64,000 nt of DNA from Desulfocapsa sp. (GTDB taxonomy: Bacteria > Desulfobacterota > Desulfobulbia > Desulfobulbales > Desulfocapsaceae): NCBI GenBank assembly GCA_013792135.1, contig VMSP01000065.1, positions 46,912-110,911 on the forward strand. The letters run 5' to 3'. The notes under the pieces are model-generated. The model was not told the DNA's origin. It saw nothing but the letters and a program-made list of their open reading frames with translations, and searched no databases. Within the stretch, counting starts at the first letter, position 1. Each line of letters starts with the position of its first letter. Made by a program: the position numbers and the translations under genes. Shown here in pieces: positions 45,552 to 54,653 of this stretch.

Positions 45552-45897
45552 TTAACATTCCTGAATGGGAAACTGTTCCGCCGCACCTTGCAAAGCCAGA
45601 GTCAGAATCAAGGCGACATTAAAACTGGAAGTAAAGATCTTCACTTCCCTGGCCTTGTTCTTCGGATAAACGGCGACCACGCTCCAGTTATAGAAGAGAT
45701 GGAGCAGGCCGACGACAAAAAAAATGGCAAGGTTGATGTGAAGGTTCCCCCACTCGCTCTTGGACAGACCCCACAATCTCCACTCAGCCCACTAGGCGAT
45801 CCGCCCTTCCGGGACGATATAGAGAACGATACTGGTGAGAATAAAGAGCACAAAGGAAAGCCAGCATCGACAACGAGGTAACTTTCCGCATATTCAT
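45552..45897 (-). pseudogene. DUF4405-type membrane protein, frameshift and TAG
   Basis: From ATG 45,897 the frame reads MNMRKVTSLSMLAFLCAL and then shifts by one base to FILTSIVLYIVPEGRIA, a TAG where tyrosine is expected, and WAEWRLWGLSKSEWG. The 74-codon downstream frame continues NLHINLAIFFVVGLLHLFYNW. Joined, this is a DUF4405 protein with the P-x-GR-x-AYWxxW and HxxHLxxNW elements that coordinate haem in such proteins. Two lesions make it a pseudogene. Confidence 0.75.
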
Positions 45898-46008
45898 TGA
45901 TATTTCACTGTTTAGATCGGATAAAGAATAATACCCATCATAAAATAATGAGACCACCATGCATGAATACACATGATACTCCCAGAATTTTATAAGAATA
46001 ATTTTGGT

Positions 46009-47358
46009 TCAGCTTCTGATCATCTCCGCAATCTGAAAGGCAACCTCCAGGCTCTGCTCCGCGTTCAGGCGAGGATCACAGGTGGTCAGATAGTTATTGG
46101 AAAGTTCTGCATCGATGATATTACGGGCGCCACCGGTACACTCGGTCACATTCTCCCCGGTCATCTCCAGATGGATGCCGCCGGGGATAGTCCCCTCGGC
46201 CCAATGGGTCTCGAAAAAGCAGGTAATCTCAGAGAGAATATCGTTGAAATTCCTGGTCTTGTGACCTGACTCGGCGGTATAGGTATTGGCATGCATGGGG
46301 TCACAGCTCCATACGATATTATAACCCTCTTTTTTCACCTCACGAAGCAGGGGAGGCAGCACCTTTTCAATCTTCTTCATTCCCAGACGGGTAATCAGGG
46401 TCAGCCTGCCTGCCTCATTCTCAGGGTTCAGGATCTCGATCAACCGCTTCACATTCTCAAGATCATAATCCGGCCCGATCTTGACCCCGATCGGGTTCAG
46501 GACTCCACGCAGAAACTCCACATGGGCGCTATCCAGCTGCCTTGTACGTTCACCGATCCATAGCATATGGGCAGAACAGTCATACCAGCCGCCGCTGGTT
46601 GAGTCCTCACGGGTCAGGGCCTCCTCGTAACCAAGAAGCAGGGCCTCATGCGAGGTGAAAAAATTGGCTTCATTGATTTGAGGGTTATGGGTGGGAATAC
46701 CGATGGTCTCCATGAATCGGATGGCCTGGCTGATCTGTTTGGCCAGACGGTCATAGGAGCGCCCCATGGGTGACTGCACCACAAATTCCTGGTTCCAGGC
46801 CTGGACCCGGTGCAGGGCGGCAAATCCCCCACGGGTATAGGCTCGCAGCAAATTCAAGGTAGAGGCAGCCATATTGTATCCCTGCATCATCCGATTGGGG
46901 TCAGGCATACGAGCGGCAGCAATCGGCTCCGAACTGTTGACCATATCCCCCCGATAGGAAGAAAGCTCCACCCCATTCACCATTTCCGTGTCGGCTGAAC
47001 GCGGTTTGGCAAACTGACCGGCTATGCGGCCTAGCTTGATGACGGGTTTACCACCAGCATAGGTGAGAACAACCGCCATCTGCAGGAGCACCTTCAGCGT
47101 CTCCCTGATTTTGGGAGCCGTAACCTGAGAAAAATCTTCAGAGCAATCACCTCCTTGGAGGAGAAAGGCATCTCCCACCACAGCTTTGGCCAGCATCGCC
47201 TTCAGATCACGAATCTCACCGGCAAAGACCAAAGGAGGTAGACGAGAAAGATTTGCAAGAACCTTGTCATGCATCTCCAGGTCCGGCCATTTTGGCTGCT
47301 GCAGGGCAGTAAAATTCTTCCAGCTTGATTTTGTCCAATTTTTTTGTGCTGTTACCAT
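46009..47358 (-). CDS. aroF: 3-deoxy-7-phosphoheptulonate synthase, class II (plant-type)
   Basis: 449 residues. AroAII signatures: SWKNFTALQQPKWPD, PPLVFAGEIRDL, FLLQGGDCSEDF, GKPVIKLGRIAGQFAKPRS, CDPMHANT, GGIHLEMTGENVTEC. It joins phosphoenolpyruvate and erythrose-4-phosphate in the first step of aromatic biosynthesis. Monocistronic by spacing. Confidence 0.95.
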   Translation of the reverse strand: MVTAQKNWTKSSWKNFTALQQPKWPDLEMHDKVLANLSRLPPLVFAGEIRDLKAMLAKAVVGDAFLLQGGDCSEDFSQVTAPKIRETLKVLLQMAVVLTYAGGKPVIKLGRIAGQFAKPRSADTEMVNGVELSSYRGDMVNSSEPIAAARMPDPNRMMQGYNMAASTLNLLRAYTRGGFAALHRVQAWNQEFVVQSPMGRSYDRLAKQISQAIRFMETIGIPTHNPQINEANFFTSHEALLLGYEEALTREDSTSGGWYDCSAHMLWIGERTRQLDSAHVEFLRGVLNPIGVKIGPDYDLENVKRLIEILNPENEAGRLTLITRLGMKKIEKVLPPLLREVKKEGYNIVWSCDPMHANTYTAESGHKTRNFNDILSEITCFFETHWAEGTIPGGIHLEMTGENVTECTGGARNIIDAELSNNYLTTCDPRLNAEQSLEVAFQIAEMIRS

Positions 47359-47941
47359 GATTGTTCCTTACGATTAAATATCAAAAAAATAACCTGTCTG
47401 ATGCTTTCCATGCACAACAAGTACTTATAATACAATGAGTATTTACTACTTAAAACACTTCCTTCTCTCATCCTGTAATAAGCTACCAATTCACGAAAAA
47501 TATTTCATTTTCCCAAGCAGTTATTGATGTCTCGTTATCACCGTATTCCAGGTGAATATGTGGACGAGTGTCTTTTTATTAAAATTCATCCTACTTCATT
47601 ACTTTACCATGAACCTCTTCATTGTCAAACAGTTACAACCCAGCTCCACGACCTTCATAGATCACCATTCATTCTCTTGCCAGTTTTTTCAGAGTATGGA
47701 CAAGATAAACCCGGCTCAACTGAGTGCTCACCTTCTTATACCCCCCACCGAATACATCTATCAAGCCCCGAGGATGCAACAGATATTGACCAAAAAGCGT
47801 TCACGAACAGTATCAGTAAAGGATCAAGAACCACTCGTTGCCCTTGACAATAAATCTTTTTCAATGGATACTCTTAGCAAATTCATCAGATCTGGCTGCA
47901 GTATGAAACCTGATCAAAACCACTACACAAAGAAGGTGACT
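47359..47941. other. Intergenic region with no supported gene
   Basis: About 580 bases between the DAHP synthase (minus) and the DUF4410 lipoprotein (plus). The lipoprotein frame is open upstream to 47,552 but encodes no recognisable sequence and the signal peptide starts only at 47,942. I see no leader peptide or attenuator next to the DAHP synthase. Confidence 0.45.
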
Positions 47942-48502
47942 ATGAAATTTTCCTCTCTCTTTAAATCGATGGCTGTACTCTTTGTTCTGTTTCTTCTGGT
48001 TTCCTGCGTCGGCACACAAAACCAACCAGATCAAGCTGCCGTTCCTTTCGTAAAAAAATTGGCGAAACAATATGATACTCTCCTTTTTTCCCCATTCACT
48101 GCCAACGCGGAGATTGCCACAGGTTACCCTCAGGCTGCCAAGGAATTGCAACACAGTATGATGACTACCTTGCAGATGGAAAAGCAGTTCAAGAAAATCG
48201 ACATCGTCTCAGACAATCAACCCGCTGATGGAAAAACACTTATTATCAAGGCAAATATCACTGATCTGCGCATTGTCAATGGCGCGGCCCGCTTCTGGGG
48301 AGGAGCAATGGCAGGCAGTTCTGGAGTTGAGTTGAACCTTCAACTGATCGACAGTGCCACCAAAAAAGTGATTCGAGATGAAAAAATGTCCAGCTGGAAT
48401 AATGCATTCGGTGCCGCCTGGAGTGGTTCTGACAATACCCTTCTTGATGATATGGGAAAAATTGTGGCCCAAAACGTCATCGATTCCATGCCGGCACATT
48501 AA
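47942..48502 (+). CDS. DUF4410-family lipoprotein
   Basis: 186 residues. The start at 47,942 is preferred because AGAAGG lies just upstream and a lipobox LVSC (C22) follows a clear signal. The mature part (DTLLFSPFTANAEIATGYPQ, LIIKANITDLRI, GGAMAGSSGVELNLQLID) matches the DUF4410 fold, probably an outer-membrane-associated protein. Function unknown. Confidence 0.8.
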   Translation: MKFSSLFKSMAVLFVLFLLVSCVGTQNQPDQAAVPFVKKLAKQYDTLLFSPFTANAEIATGYPQAAKELQHSMMTTLQMEKQFKKIDIVSDNQPADGKTLIIKANITDLRIVNGAARFWGGAMAGSSGVELNLQLIDSATKKVIRDEKMSSWNNAFGAAWSGSDNTLLDDMGKIVAQNVIDSMPAH

Positions 48503-48692
48503 GATCGATTGAACGAACGATGAGACTAAACCAAGGGTACGCACCAACCATAGCACCTTGCTATTCGGCATCTTTCGGCTCTATTATTTCATAGTATCTG
48601 TTCAGAAATGATTCCTTATCCGCTTTCTGAACAGATACTCAATAAGCTTTTCATCAAATTTTTCGGTAAATGGCTCAACGCTGTCTACCAGG

Positions 48693-49325
48693 GTGCAAAA
48701 AACAATGATAATACATCAATCTGGGGAAAAAAATTCTATTGGCAAAGATGCTGCCCTTTTGTTTTTGTTATTTCTCCTGCTTTTAAGTTCTGCTTTCCGG
48801 GCTGATTCTGCTGACGCCGCTGTCATTGATACGTCAAAAGACAGTTGGGGAGTGCTGGGCGGCTATGGACAAAGTTTTCCCGGTTGGGGGCAAACCACCC
48901 AACGGGTCCAAACCTTTGATCTGGTCCCCCGTTACAATCATCTTATCTTTGACGACATCGGTTCCGGGTGGTATCGCGGCTTTCACTCCCTCTTGCTGGA
49001 AGTTCCTGTTCATCTTGTCGTCAGCCCCGATGTCTCCAGTATGGTTGGTATGAATTTCCTGGCCACTTATACTTTTACAGCCGGTCAGGAGATGCGCCCC
49101 TATCTGTTTGGCGGCGGTGGCCCTGTTTACAGTTTTGCAGATATTCCCGGAATGGGAGCCGAATTGAACGGCAATTATCAGTTCGGAATCGGGCTTGAAT
49201 ATGAGACGAGCCCGAGCCACAATCTTTTGTTTGAACTTCGCTACCATCACATCTCGAACGCAGGCAGTGATGAACCCAATGACCCTCTGAACTCCTGCAA
49301 ACTGCTGTTCGGCATCACCTTTTAA
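48693..49325 (+). CDS. pagL: PagL-like lipid A 3-O-deacylase (acyloxyacyl hydrolase)
   Basis: 210 residues from a GTG start (ATG at 48,705 is an alternative). Signal peptide to about residue 43. The mature part is an eight-stranded beta-barrel type with aromatic-rich strands. The catalytic HxSN motif is present as H186-I-S188-N189 in ELRYHHISNAG. It should remove an acyl chain from lipid A in the outer membrane. Confidence 0.85.
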   Translation: MQKTMIIHQSGEKNSIGKDAALLFLLFLLLLSSAFRADSADAAVIDTSKDSWGVLGGYGQSFPGWGQTTQRVQTFDLVPRYNHLIFDDIGSGWYRGFHSLLLEVPVHLVVSPDVSSMVGMNFLATYTFTAGQEMRPYLFGGGGPVYSFADIPGMGAELNGNYQFGIGLEYETSPSHNLLFELRYHHISNAGSDEPNDPLNSCKLLFGITF

Positions 49326-49367
49326 CTGGCAGAAAAAACTCATAGCTGAATAAACCAATACAATCTC

Positions 49368-50150
49368 ATGATCATTACGCTGTCTCCCTCAAAAGGGCAG
49401 GACTTTGAGACGCCAACACCTTCAAACATTTATACTCTTCCTGATCAACTCGAAGAGTCACAACTGCTTATCAATGAAGTTAAAAAACTTGATATAAAAG
49501 CCATTTGTGAATTGATGGCTGTCAGCGAAAACATTTCTAGGTTAAATGTTCAACGCTTTGAGCAATGGCATATCCCTTTTACTACCGAAAATGCAAAGGC
49601 CGCTTTATTTGCATTTACAGGCGATGTGTATTCAGGCATTGAAAAAGAAAAATATGATCAAAACGATCTTGCCTTTGCTCAGGATCACCTCCGTATTCTA
49701 TCCGGGCTCTATGGCACACTGCGTCCAATGGATTTAATCCAGCCGTACCGACTGGAGATGAAAACCAGATTAAAAAATCTACGCGGTGATACTCTTTATC
49801 TGTTCTGGGGGGATCAGATCACGCAAAAGCTCAATGAGATTCTGGAAGAGCAGATGGAACAAGTCTTAGTTAATCTTGCCTCAAATGAATATTTCAAGGC
49901 TATTAATCAAAACATTCTCAATGGCAGGATACTCAATATCAATTTCGAAGAAAGCAAAGAGGGTAAAAGTCGAGTAATCGCAATTTTTGCTAAAAGAGCT
50001 CGTGGCATGATGACAGACTTTATTATTAGAAACCGAATAGAGCATGTTGAAGATATAAAGGCCTTCGTGACAGGTGGATATCAATATTCCGCAAAGGAAT
50101 CGACTGAAAATAATTGGGTGTTCACCCGGCCACAGCCTGCTAAAAAGTAA
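49368..50150 (+). CDS. yaaA: Peroxide stress protein YaaA
   Basis: 260 residues. Family features: MIITLSPSKGQDF, FTGDVYSGI, LRILSGLYGTLRPMDLIQPYRLEM, and NLASNEYFKAI. YaaA lowers intracellular free iron under peroxide stress and binds DNA in E. coli. Lies 42 bases after pagL; cotranscription possible. Confidence 0.93.
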   Translation: MIITLSPSKGQDFETPTPSNIYTLPDQLEESQLLINEVKKLDIKAICELMAVSENISRLNVQRFEQWHIPFTTENAKAALFAFTGDVYSGIEKEKYDQNDLAFAQDHLRILSGLYGTLRPMDLIQPYRLEMKTRLKNLRGDTLYLFWGDQITQKLNEILEEQMEQVLVNLASNEYFKAINQNILNGRILNINFEESKEGKSRVIAIFAKRARGMMTDFIIRNRIEHVEDIKAFVTGGYQYSAKESTENNWVFTRPQPAKK

Positions 50151-50360
50151 CGTATCTCTCTTTGGGGAAAAAATCAGGGGCAAGAACAGCGTGCTCCGTC
50201 CCCGGTTACCCACCTCTGCCTCTGTCCGGATCAACCCCAGAAGGTACAAAGGTTACAATAAAACAGAGCGGGATCTGATGGAATCATCACCAGGCAAGGA
50301 AAGGGGATGGTGGAAAGAAGGATGTGTTTTGGGTGACGGAGAGGATTTAACATACACCGC

Positions 50361-50380
50361 CCCGGCAGATATGTGCCGGG
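50361..50380. repeat. Perfect 7-bp hairpin
   Basis: CCCGGCA and TGCCGGG flank a 6-base loop, in a 313-base gap between yaaA and the split-Soret gene. It lacks a following T-run on either strand. The rest of the gap (50,151-50,463) holds no gene I can support. Confidence 0.4.
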
Positions 50381-50463
50381 AGCGGCGTTACGTCGCTGCG
50401 TATAACCTTAGAGCGTAAAGCGGAACAGCGGTCGCCTCGTTCCGAAATCTGAACGCCCCTTTT

Positions 50464-51258
50464 TTATTTCTTGGCCATGGGCGGAGTGGGAACATCATCA
50501 CCGTGGCATTCCATACAGTTCATCTGGGCGGTGATGCCGTACTCCTTGACCGGCTTATGCGTGGCTGTCGGTTTATACTTGCCGTCTTTCCAGTCATTGA
50601 GCAGTTCAACAAGATGGAAGGCAACACTGGCTGCAACCCGTGCACACCTGTCTTTCCGCTCCGGGCTGCCAATAGGGAAACCAGAGGCCTTCATCCATTT
50701 GCCAACAGAGACGTGACACAGGGGGGACTCGCTGGTGGTCCTGACAAGCTTGGTGGTGACTTTGGGATTTTTGGGGACAAAAATCGGCATGGATGCCTCG
50801 GAATACCACTGGAAGATATCCTCACTGATTTCATGTCCTTCTGCGGCTCCGGCGATTCTCGGTCCGATGATGAGATTGGCAACGATGGCCGCCCCGGCAT
50901 TGGAGCCGCAGGTCATGCCCCAACCCACCATGCCGCCTTCAAGAAAGACAAAGGAATCCACGGGGAAAGAGATATAAGGCTCACCGACTTTTCCCCTTAA
51001 TTGGCTGAAAACACTGTTGATTACTGCAGCACCACAGAAAACCCGGTACCATTCTGCGTAAGCAATCTCTGCGGTCTCGGCAGGATCGAGTTTTTCATAG
51101 CGCCATGGCCATTTTTCAGTCGGTCCACCTACGGCATGGGCAGAACTCAGCAACCCGCCAAACTGAGTAAGAGCGGTTCCTGCGGCGAGTACCCCTGCGG
51201 TACCGATCATCATCTGACGGCGGGATAGGCTATGACAGTTTTTGTCCGATTTTTCCAT
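50464..51258 (-). CDS. Split-Soret cytochrome c
   Basis: 264 residues from the ATG at 51,258, chosen for AGGAAAG upstream and the Tat-like signal SRRQMMIGTAGVLAAGTAL. Features include a C_GCAxxG-like core (GGMVGWGMTCGSNAGAA), SPLCHVSVGKWMKASG, ERKDRCARVAA, and one haem motif CMECH (C248, C251, H252). These match the split-Soret cytochrome of Desulfovibrio, a periplasmic dihaem protein formed by dimerisation. Divergent from regB/regA. Confidence 0.88.
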   Translation of the reverse strand: MEKSDKNCHSLSRRQMMIGTAGVLAAGTALTQFGGLLSSAHAVGGPTEKWPWRYEKLDPAETAEIAYAEWYRVFCGAAVINSVFSQLRGKVGEPYISFPVDSFVFLEGGMVGWGMTCGSNAGAAIVANLIIGPRIAGAAEGHEISEDIFQWYSEASMPIFVPKNPKVTTKLVRTTSESPLCHVSVGKWMKASGFPIGSPERKDRCARVAASVAFHLVELLNDWKDGKYKPTATHKPVKEYGITAQMNCMECHGDDVPTPPMAKK

Positions 51259-51371
51259 AAGGTCTTTCCTCCACATGCTGTTTGTACGGTTATTGACCAA
51301 TCCAACGAATCAGGGTCGGCCGCCTTCAATCAAGCCTCATTGACAATTCCAGAGTAACCGAATGAGGCAAG

Positions 51372-51395
51372 TGCCACAATGTGGCAGATTGTCGC
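51372..51395. promoter_or_regulatory. Palindrome overlapping a RegA/PrrA-type box
   Basis: TGCCACAATGTGGCA (51,372-51,386) is a perfect 15-base palindrome. Overlapping it, GTGGCAGATTGTCGC (51,381-51,395) fits at every specified position the RegA site G(C/T)G(G/C)(G/C)(G/A)NN(T/A)(T/A)NNCGC as I remember it. It lies in the divergent region between the cytochrome gene and the RegB/RegA-like genes, so autoregulation and redox control of the cytochrome are likely. Confidence 0.6.
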
Positions 51396-51496
51396 ATCTC
51401 TCAAAAGATGATATCATACGTAGTGACAACTCCCTGAACAAAGACCACCCCATACAGATTTTACTTTTTTAAAAAATAGATCTTGAAATTCTATTT

Positions 51497-51639
51497 AGGG
51501 TACCTTGAAAAATCAGGATTTTAGTTCAAGATCAAGGCGTAAAGAAAACTTTGCAGCAGGCATATAGTTGACATTCCGAGGATAAAATTTTTAGAACAAC
51601 GCAGAGCTTAGGCAAAAAGACCAATTTTCAAGGTAGCCT
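51497..51639. mobile_element. Miniature inverted-repeat element, copy 1
   Basis: About 143 bases with inverted ends: AGGGTACCTTGAAAAAT on the left and a near-complement ATTTTCAAGGTAGCCT on the right. A second copy at 59,228-59,370 is alike across its whole length, with the core TTCAAGATCAAGGCGT and AGAACAACGCAGAGCTT. It encodes nothing and ends 80 bases before the kinase gene. YTAG tetramers occur at both ends. Confidence 0.75.
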
Positions 51640-51718
51640 TTAGTCTTATCCGGTAGCCACATGCGCAGGATACTACTACCGCCGGCAAAAATAAGTACCC
51701 GACCTTCCCGTTTTTACT

Positions 51719-53137
51719 TTGCCCGCAGCCGAACGACAATTTAATCAATACATCCGGACAGTTATGCTCTTTCCCCAGATCAGATCCGTCATCCGTCAGG
51801 CCCAAAAAGAACAGATCGACGTGGCCCTTCCCTGGCTCCTGGCCCTGCGCTGGGGCGAGGTGCTCTGCCAGATCGTCCTCATCCTCTCGGTATGGCTCAT
51901 GATGGATATCGAGATCCCCCTCCTGCCGGTTGCCACTATCATCCTCTTTGAGGTGGCCAGTAATCTGCACCTCCACTTCAGGCACCGACGCAACGCACCG
52001 GTCTCCAACCTGATGATTCTGCTTATTCTCCTGATGGATACCGTTTTCCTCACCGGACTCCTGCAAATCACCGGCGGGGCCATGAACCCCTTTGTCTTTC
52101 TCTACCTGATTCATATTGTCAGCGGGGCCATCATTCTTAAGGAAAAGTGTTCCTGGCTGATCACCGCTACCACCTTGGCCTGCTACAGCCTGCTCTTCTA
52201 CTTCCCACCCTCCTTTATTTCCGCACTTTCCGAGCCGGAAGCCTTGAAAGGTTCCACTGAACTGCAGCGAATCGACAGCCTCACAGGCTCCTTCCAACTC
52301 CACCTGAAGGGAATGGGAGCGGCCTTCATAGTCACTTCATTGTTCGTGGTCTTTTTTGTCAGTAAAATCCAGAAGGCCCTCACTGAACACCGACTCATGA
52401 TCCAGTCCCTGGAAAAAGAACGGGAACGCAATGAGCGTTTGGCATCACTGGCCACCTTTGCGGCCGGAGCTGCCCACGAGCTCGCTACTCCTCTCAGCAC
52501 GGTAGCCGTGGTTTCCTGTGAAATGATCCACGCCCTGGAAAAACAGGAAGAAAGCAAAGAGCTTCTGGACGATGCCCGTCTGATCAGAAGCCAGGTGGCT
52601 GAATGCAAAGAGATCCTCTACCAAATGACTGCAGGGGCTGGTGAGCACCTGGGTGAAGAGATCCGGGAATTTACGATCCAGCAGGTGGTAGAACAGATCA
52701 TGCAGGAGATCCGGGAGGAAGGTCGTCAGCGGGTCAGAGTAGTCATAGAGCCTGAAGGCTTGAAGATCACCATGCCCTTCCGTTCACTGTGCCGGACGAT
52801 TAAGGGATTGGTAAAGAACGGGCTTGAGGCCTCCCCACCTCACGAGGAGGTAACCATGCGTTGGTTTACAACAGCTGAATATCTGGGGGTTGAGGTGTGT
52901 GACAGGGGAACGGGTATTGAAAAACAGATGGAAGCCCCGGCAAGTCAACCATTCTTCAGCACCAAGGATTCCGGGCTCGGCCTCGGTCTTTTCCTCGCCA
53001 GGAGCATGGCTGAACAATTCGGCGGCAGCCTCGTCATAGAGCCGCAAGCAGAACAGGGCGCCCGGGTAACACTGACCCTTGCCCTGAATATGATTCAAAA
53101 AAGGCAGCAGGAACAAACAAACAGTGGAGTGAATTAA
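51719..53137 (+). CDS. regB: RegB/PrrB-like redox sensor histidine kinase
   Basis: 472 residues from a TTG start (ATG at residue 16 is an alternative). Six membrane helices (about 38-215). The quinone-site heptapeptide GGAMNPF (119-125) corresponds to GGxxNPF of RegB. The H-box is AAHELATPLST (H253), and C296 in QVAECKEIL aligns with the redox-active cysteine of RegB. The GHKL domain ends DSGLGLGLFLARSMAEQFGG. It should sense ubiquinone/menaquinone redox state. Ends TAATG over regA. Confidence 0.88.
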   Translation: MPAAERQFNQYIRTVMLFPQIRSVIRQAQKEQIDVALPWLLALRWGEVLCQIVLILSVWLMMDIEIPLLPVATIILFEVASNLHLHFRHRRNAPVSNLMILLILLMDTVFLTGLLQITGGAMNPFVFLYLIHIVSGAIILKEKCSWLITATTLACYSLLFYFPPSFISALSEPEALKGSTELQRIDSLTGSFQLHLKGMGAAFIVTSLFVVFFVSKIQKALTEHRLMIQSLEKERERNERLASLATFAAGAAHELATPLSTVAVVSCEMIHALEKQEESKELLDDARLIRSQVAECKEILYQMTAGAGEHLGEEIREFTIQQVVEQIMQEIREEGRQRVRVVIEPEGLKITMPFRSLCRTIKGLVKNGLEASPPHEEVTMRWFTTAEYLGVEVCDRGTGIEKQMEAPASQPFFSTKDSGLGLGLFLARSMAEQFGGSLVIEPQAEQGARVTLTLALNMIQKRQQEQTNSGVN

Positions 53138-53664
53138 TGGAAAAAATCTTAGTGGTTGACGATGAGGATTTCTTCAGGGAACGCTTGAATCGAGCCTTTA
53201 TCCGCAGGGGTCTCTCTACCTGTACAGCATGCTGTTACGACGAAGCAATGGCCATCATCCAGGAAGAACAGCCTACCATGGCCGTAATAGACTTGAAGAT
53301 GCCGGGAAAAAGCGGCCTGCTTCTGGTCAAAGATGCCCTGGCCATTGCAGCGGAACTGCGGATCGTCGTGCTCACCGGTTACGGCTCCATTGCCACGGCC
53401 ACCGAGGCCATCCGACTGGGAGCAATTTCTTATCTGGCCAAGCCCGCTGATATCGACGAAATCCTCAAGGCCTTTTCCAGCAACAATCTGCAGCAGGAAG
53501 GCCCCGAAGAGGAACTCCTGCCCCCATCGCTGGCCAGGGTGGAGTGGGAACATATCCAACGGGTCCTCACAGACTGCGAAGACAACATCAGCTGCGCCGC
53601 CAAAAAACTGGGCATTCACCGAAGAACCCTACAGAGAAAACTGTACAAATACGCCCCAAAATAA
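53137..53664 (+). CDS. regA: RegA/PrrA-like response regulator
   Basis: 175 residues: receiver with acids D8-D9, phosphoacceptor D52 in VIDLKMPG, K in YLAKPAD; then a Fis-type HTH ending NISCAAKKLGIHRRTLQRKL, with the HRRTLQRxL recognition helix diagnostic of RegA. Start overlaps the regB stop (TAATG). Likely global redox regulator of respiration genes, including the divergent split-Soret cytochrome. Confidence 0.93.
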   Translation: MEKILVVDDEDFFRERLNRAFIRRGLSTCTACCYDEAMAIIQEEQPTMAVIDLKMPGKSGLLLVKDALAIAAELRIVVLTGYGSIATATEAIRLGAISYLAKPADIDEILKAFSSNNLQQEGPEEELLPPSLARVEWEHIQRVLTDCEDNISCAAKKLGIHRRTLQRKLYKYAPK

Positions 53665-53959
53665 CAGCTGATTACCCCTGTTCGTCAGGTGATCGATGAC
53701 ACCGGGAAATTCTAATCGTAAAGGTCTTGTCATAATGGCAAGAGAGCCAACAATACAATATTAATTTTCGAGACCTTACAACGATTACACCCTTTCAAGG
53801 GTGTACATGATACATGCCGTGCGGGACGAACAAGGAGAGAAAAACGACTCGGAAGGCATTAAATAGAAGAGCTCTTATGAGTTCACCTCACGATATGGTC
53901 GAAATTTTCTACCAGCAGGACCAGGAAAAGCTGTCCTTGGCCGCTGTGCTTATGTATTT
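53665..53959. other. Intergenic region, no supported gene
   Basis: About 300 bases. A small palindrome ACACCCTTTCAAGGGTGT lies near 53,786-53,803. A plus-strand frame across 53,814-54,035 has no recognisable product and runs antisense to the small membrane protein below. Confidence 0.4.
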
Positions 53960-54145
53960 TCAATTGGCAGTCACAAACGCTAAAAATCCATGCAGGCTTG
54001 CCGTGGCCACAAACACCAGGCCAACCTTGCGATGAATACCGAATTTCACATGTATCCAATGTTGGCCGGAAAACATCTGAAACAGAAGAAGAATAAAATT
54101 TATAATTCCAAGGATATGCACCAGGGAAATTCCGTCAATCTGCAT
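53960..54145 (-). CDS. Small two-helix membrane protein
   Basis: 61 residues. Helices lie at about 8-26 and 40-59, with histidines at SLVHILG, GQHWIHVKF, GIHRKVG and SLHGFL, a haem-b-like spacing. A GGAG site precedes the ATG. It follows the disrupted superoxide-reductase-like gene by 42 bases on the same strand, and probably belonged to the same operon. Family not identified. Confidence 0.5.
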   Translation of the reverse strand: MQIDGISLVHILGIINFILLLFQMFSGQHWIHVKFGIHRKVGLVFVATASLHGFLAFVTAN

Positions 54146-54186
54146 GCCATCACTCCTTTCAATATATTGAAAACAGTCAGCAAAAA

Positions 54187-54653
54187 CTATTTCAGACCTA
54201 TTGTCACCGTTGCCGTGTTGGCGCTGCCATGTATATTACAAAATGCTGCCGACTCCAGGCTAATTGCCACATCCGGAACGCTCGCATTGGATGGTGGAAG
54301 AAGTTTGGCAATAATGCTGTCTTTAAATTCTTTAGAATATTTCATGGCCATAATTGATGTTTCTCCTTGCCCCTATATTAACACACAAATTAAAAAAATA
54401 GAGGCGACATCTTTCCTAACACAGGGGGGAACTCCCAACTGGCCTTTTCCTGGCCATTAATTTTGAGATACACTCTTTTTGTGTAATGAAAAAAATTATT
54501 GGCACTGTGCGTAACAAAGAGCGTAATTTTGATTTTCTCCCCTTGGGTCGTATTCTCCGGAGCTCCTAAATGCACAGTTGCCTTATTTGCTAAGGCTGAC
54601 TCCGCGCACAAAAAAATCAGGGCGCCTACAATCAACAATATCATTTTTTCCAT
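54187..54653 (-). pseudogene. Exported superoxide-reductase-like protein, interrupted
   Basis: The 5' part (54,653 down to about 54,429) has a signal peptide (about 1-22) and the sequence THSANNFFHYTKRVYLKING...SWEF of desulfoferrodoxin-like iron domains. The frame then runs into unrelated sequence and stops at 54,390. The missing 3' part reappears at the end of a 54-codon frame (54,351-54,187): LESAAFCNIHGSANTATVTI, with the CNxHG iron-ligand motif. So one gene was split by an inserted transposase fragment, which is fused in frame to the tail. Confidence 0.75.
54262..54428 (-). mobile_element. Transposase 5' fragment (IS3 OrfA-like)
   Basis: Inside the split superoxide-reductase-like gene, an ATG at 54,351 with GGAG upstream starts MAMKYSKEFKDSIIAKLLPP followed by SNASVPDVAI, the HTH start of IS3-type OrfA transposases. 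It is cut at residue 30, where it joins the C-terminal coding sequence of the host gene. The remainder of the insertion sequence is missing, so insertion was followed by deletion. Confidence 0.7.

Noticed and set aside
45552..45897. TAG in the DUF4405 frame as a pyrrolysine codon
   Set aside because: A separate one-base frameshift upstream already breaks the gene, and the site is normally tyrosine rather than a catalytic residue.
47552..47941. N-terminal extension of the DUF4410 lipoprotein
   Set aside because: The signal peptide, lipobox and ribosome site all place the start at 47,942; upstream codons show no family sequence.
50074..50418. 114-codon frame after yaaA
   Set aside because: Overlaps the end of yaaA, then crosses a hairpin; no recognisable product.
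51608..52303. 231-codon minus-strand frame opposite regB
   Set aside because: Runs through the membrane domain of RegB in antisense and has low-complexity acidic sequence; RegB motifs on the plus strand are decisive.
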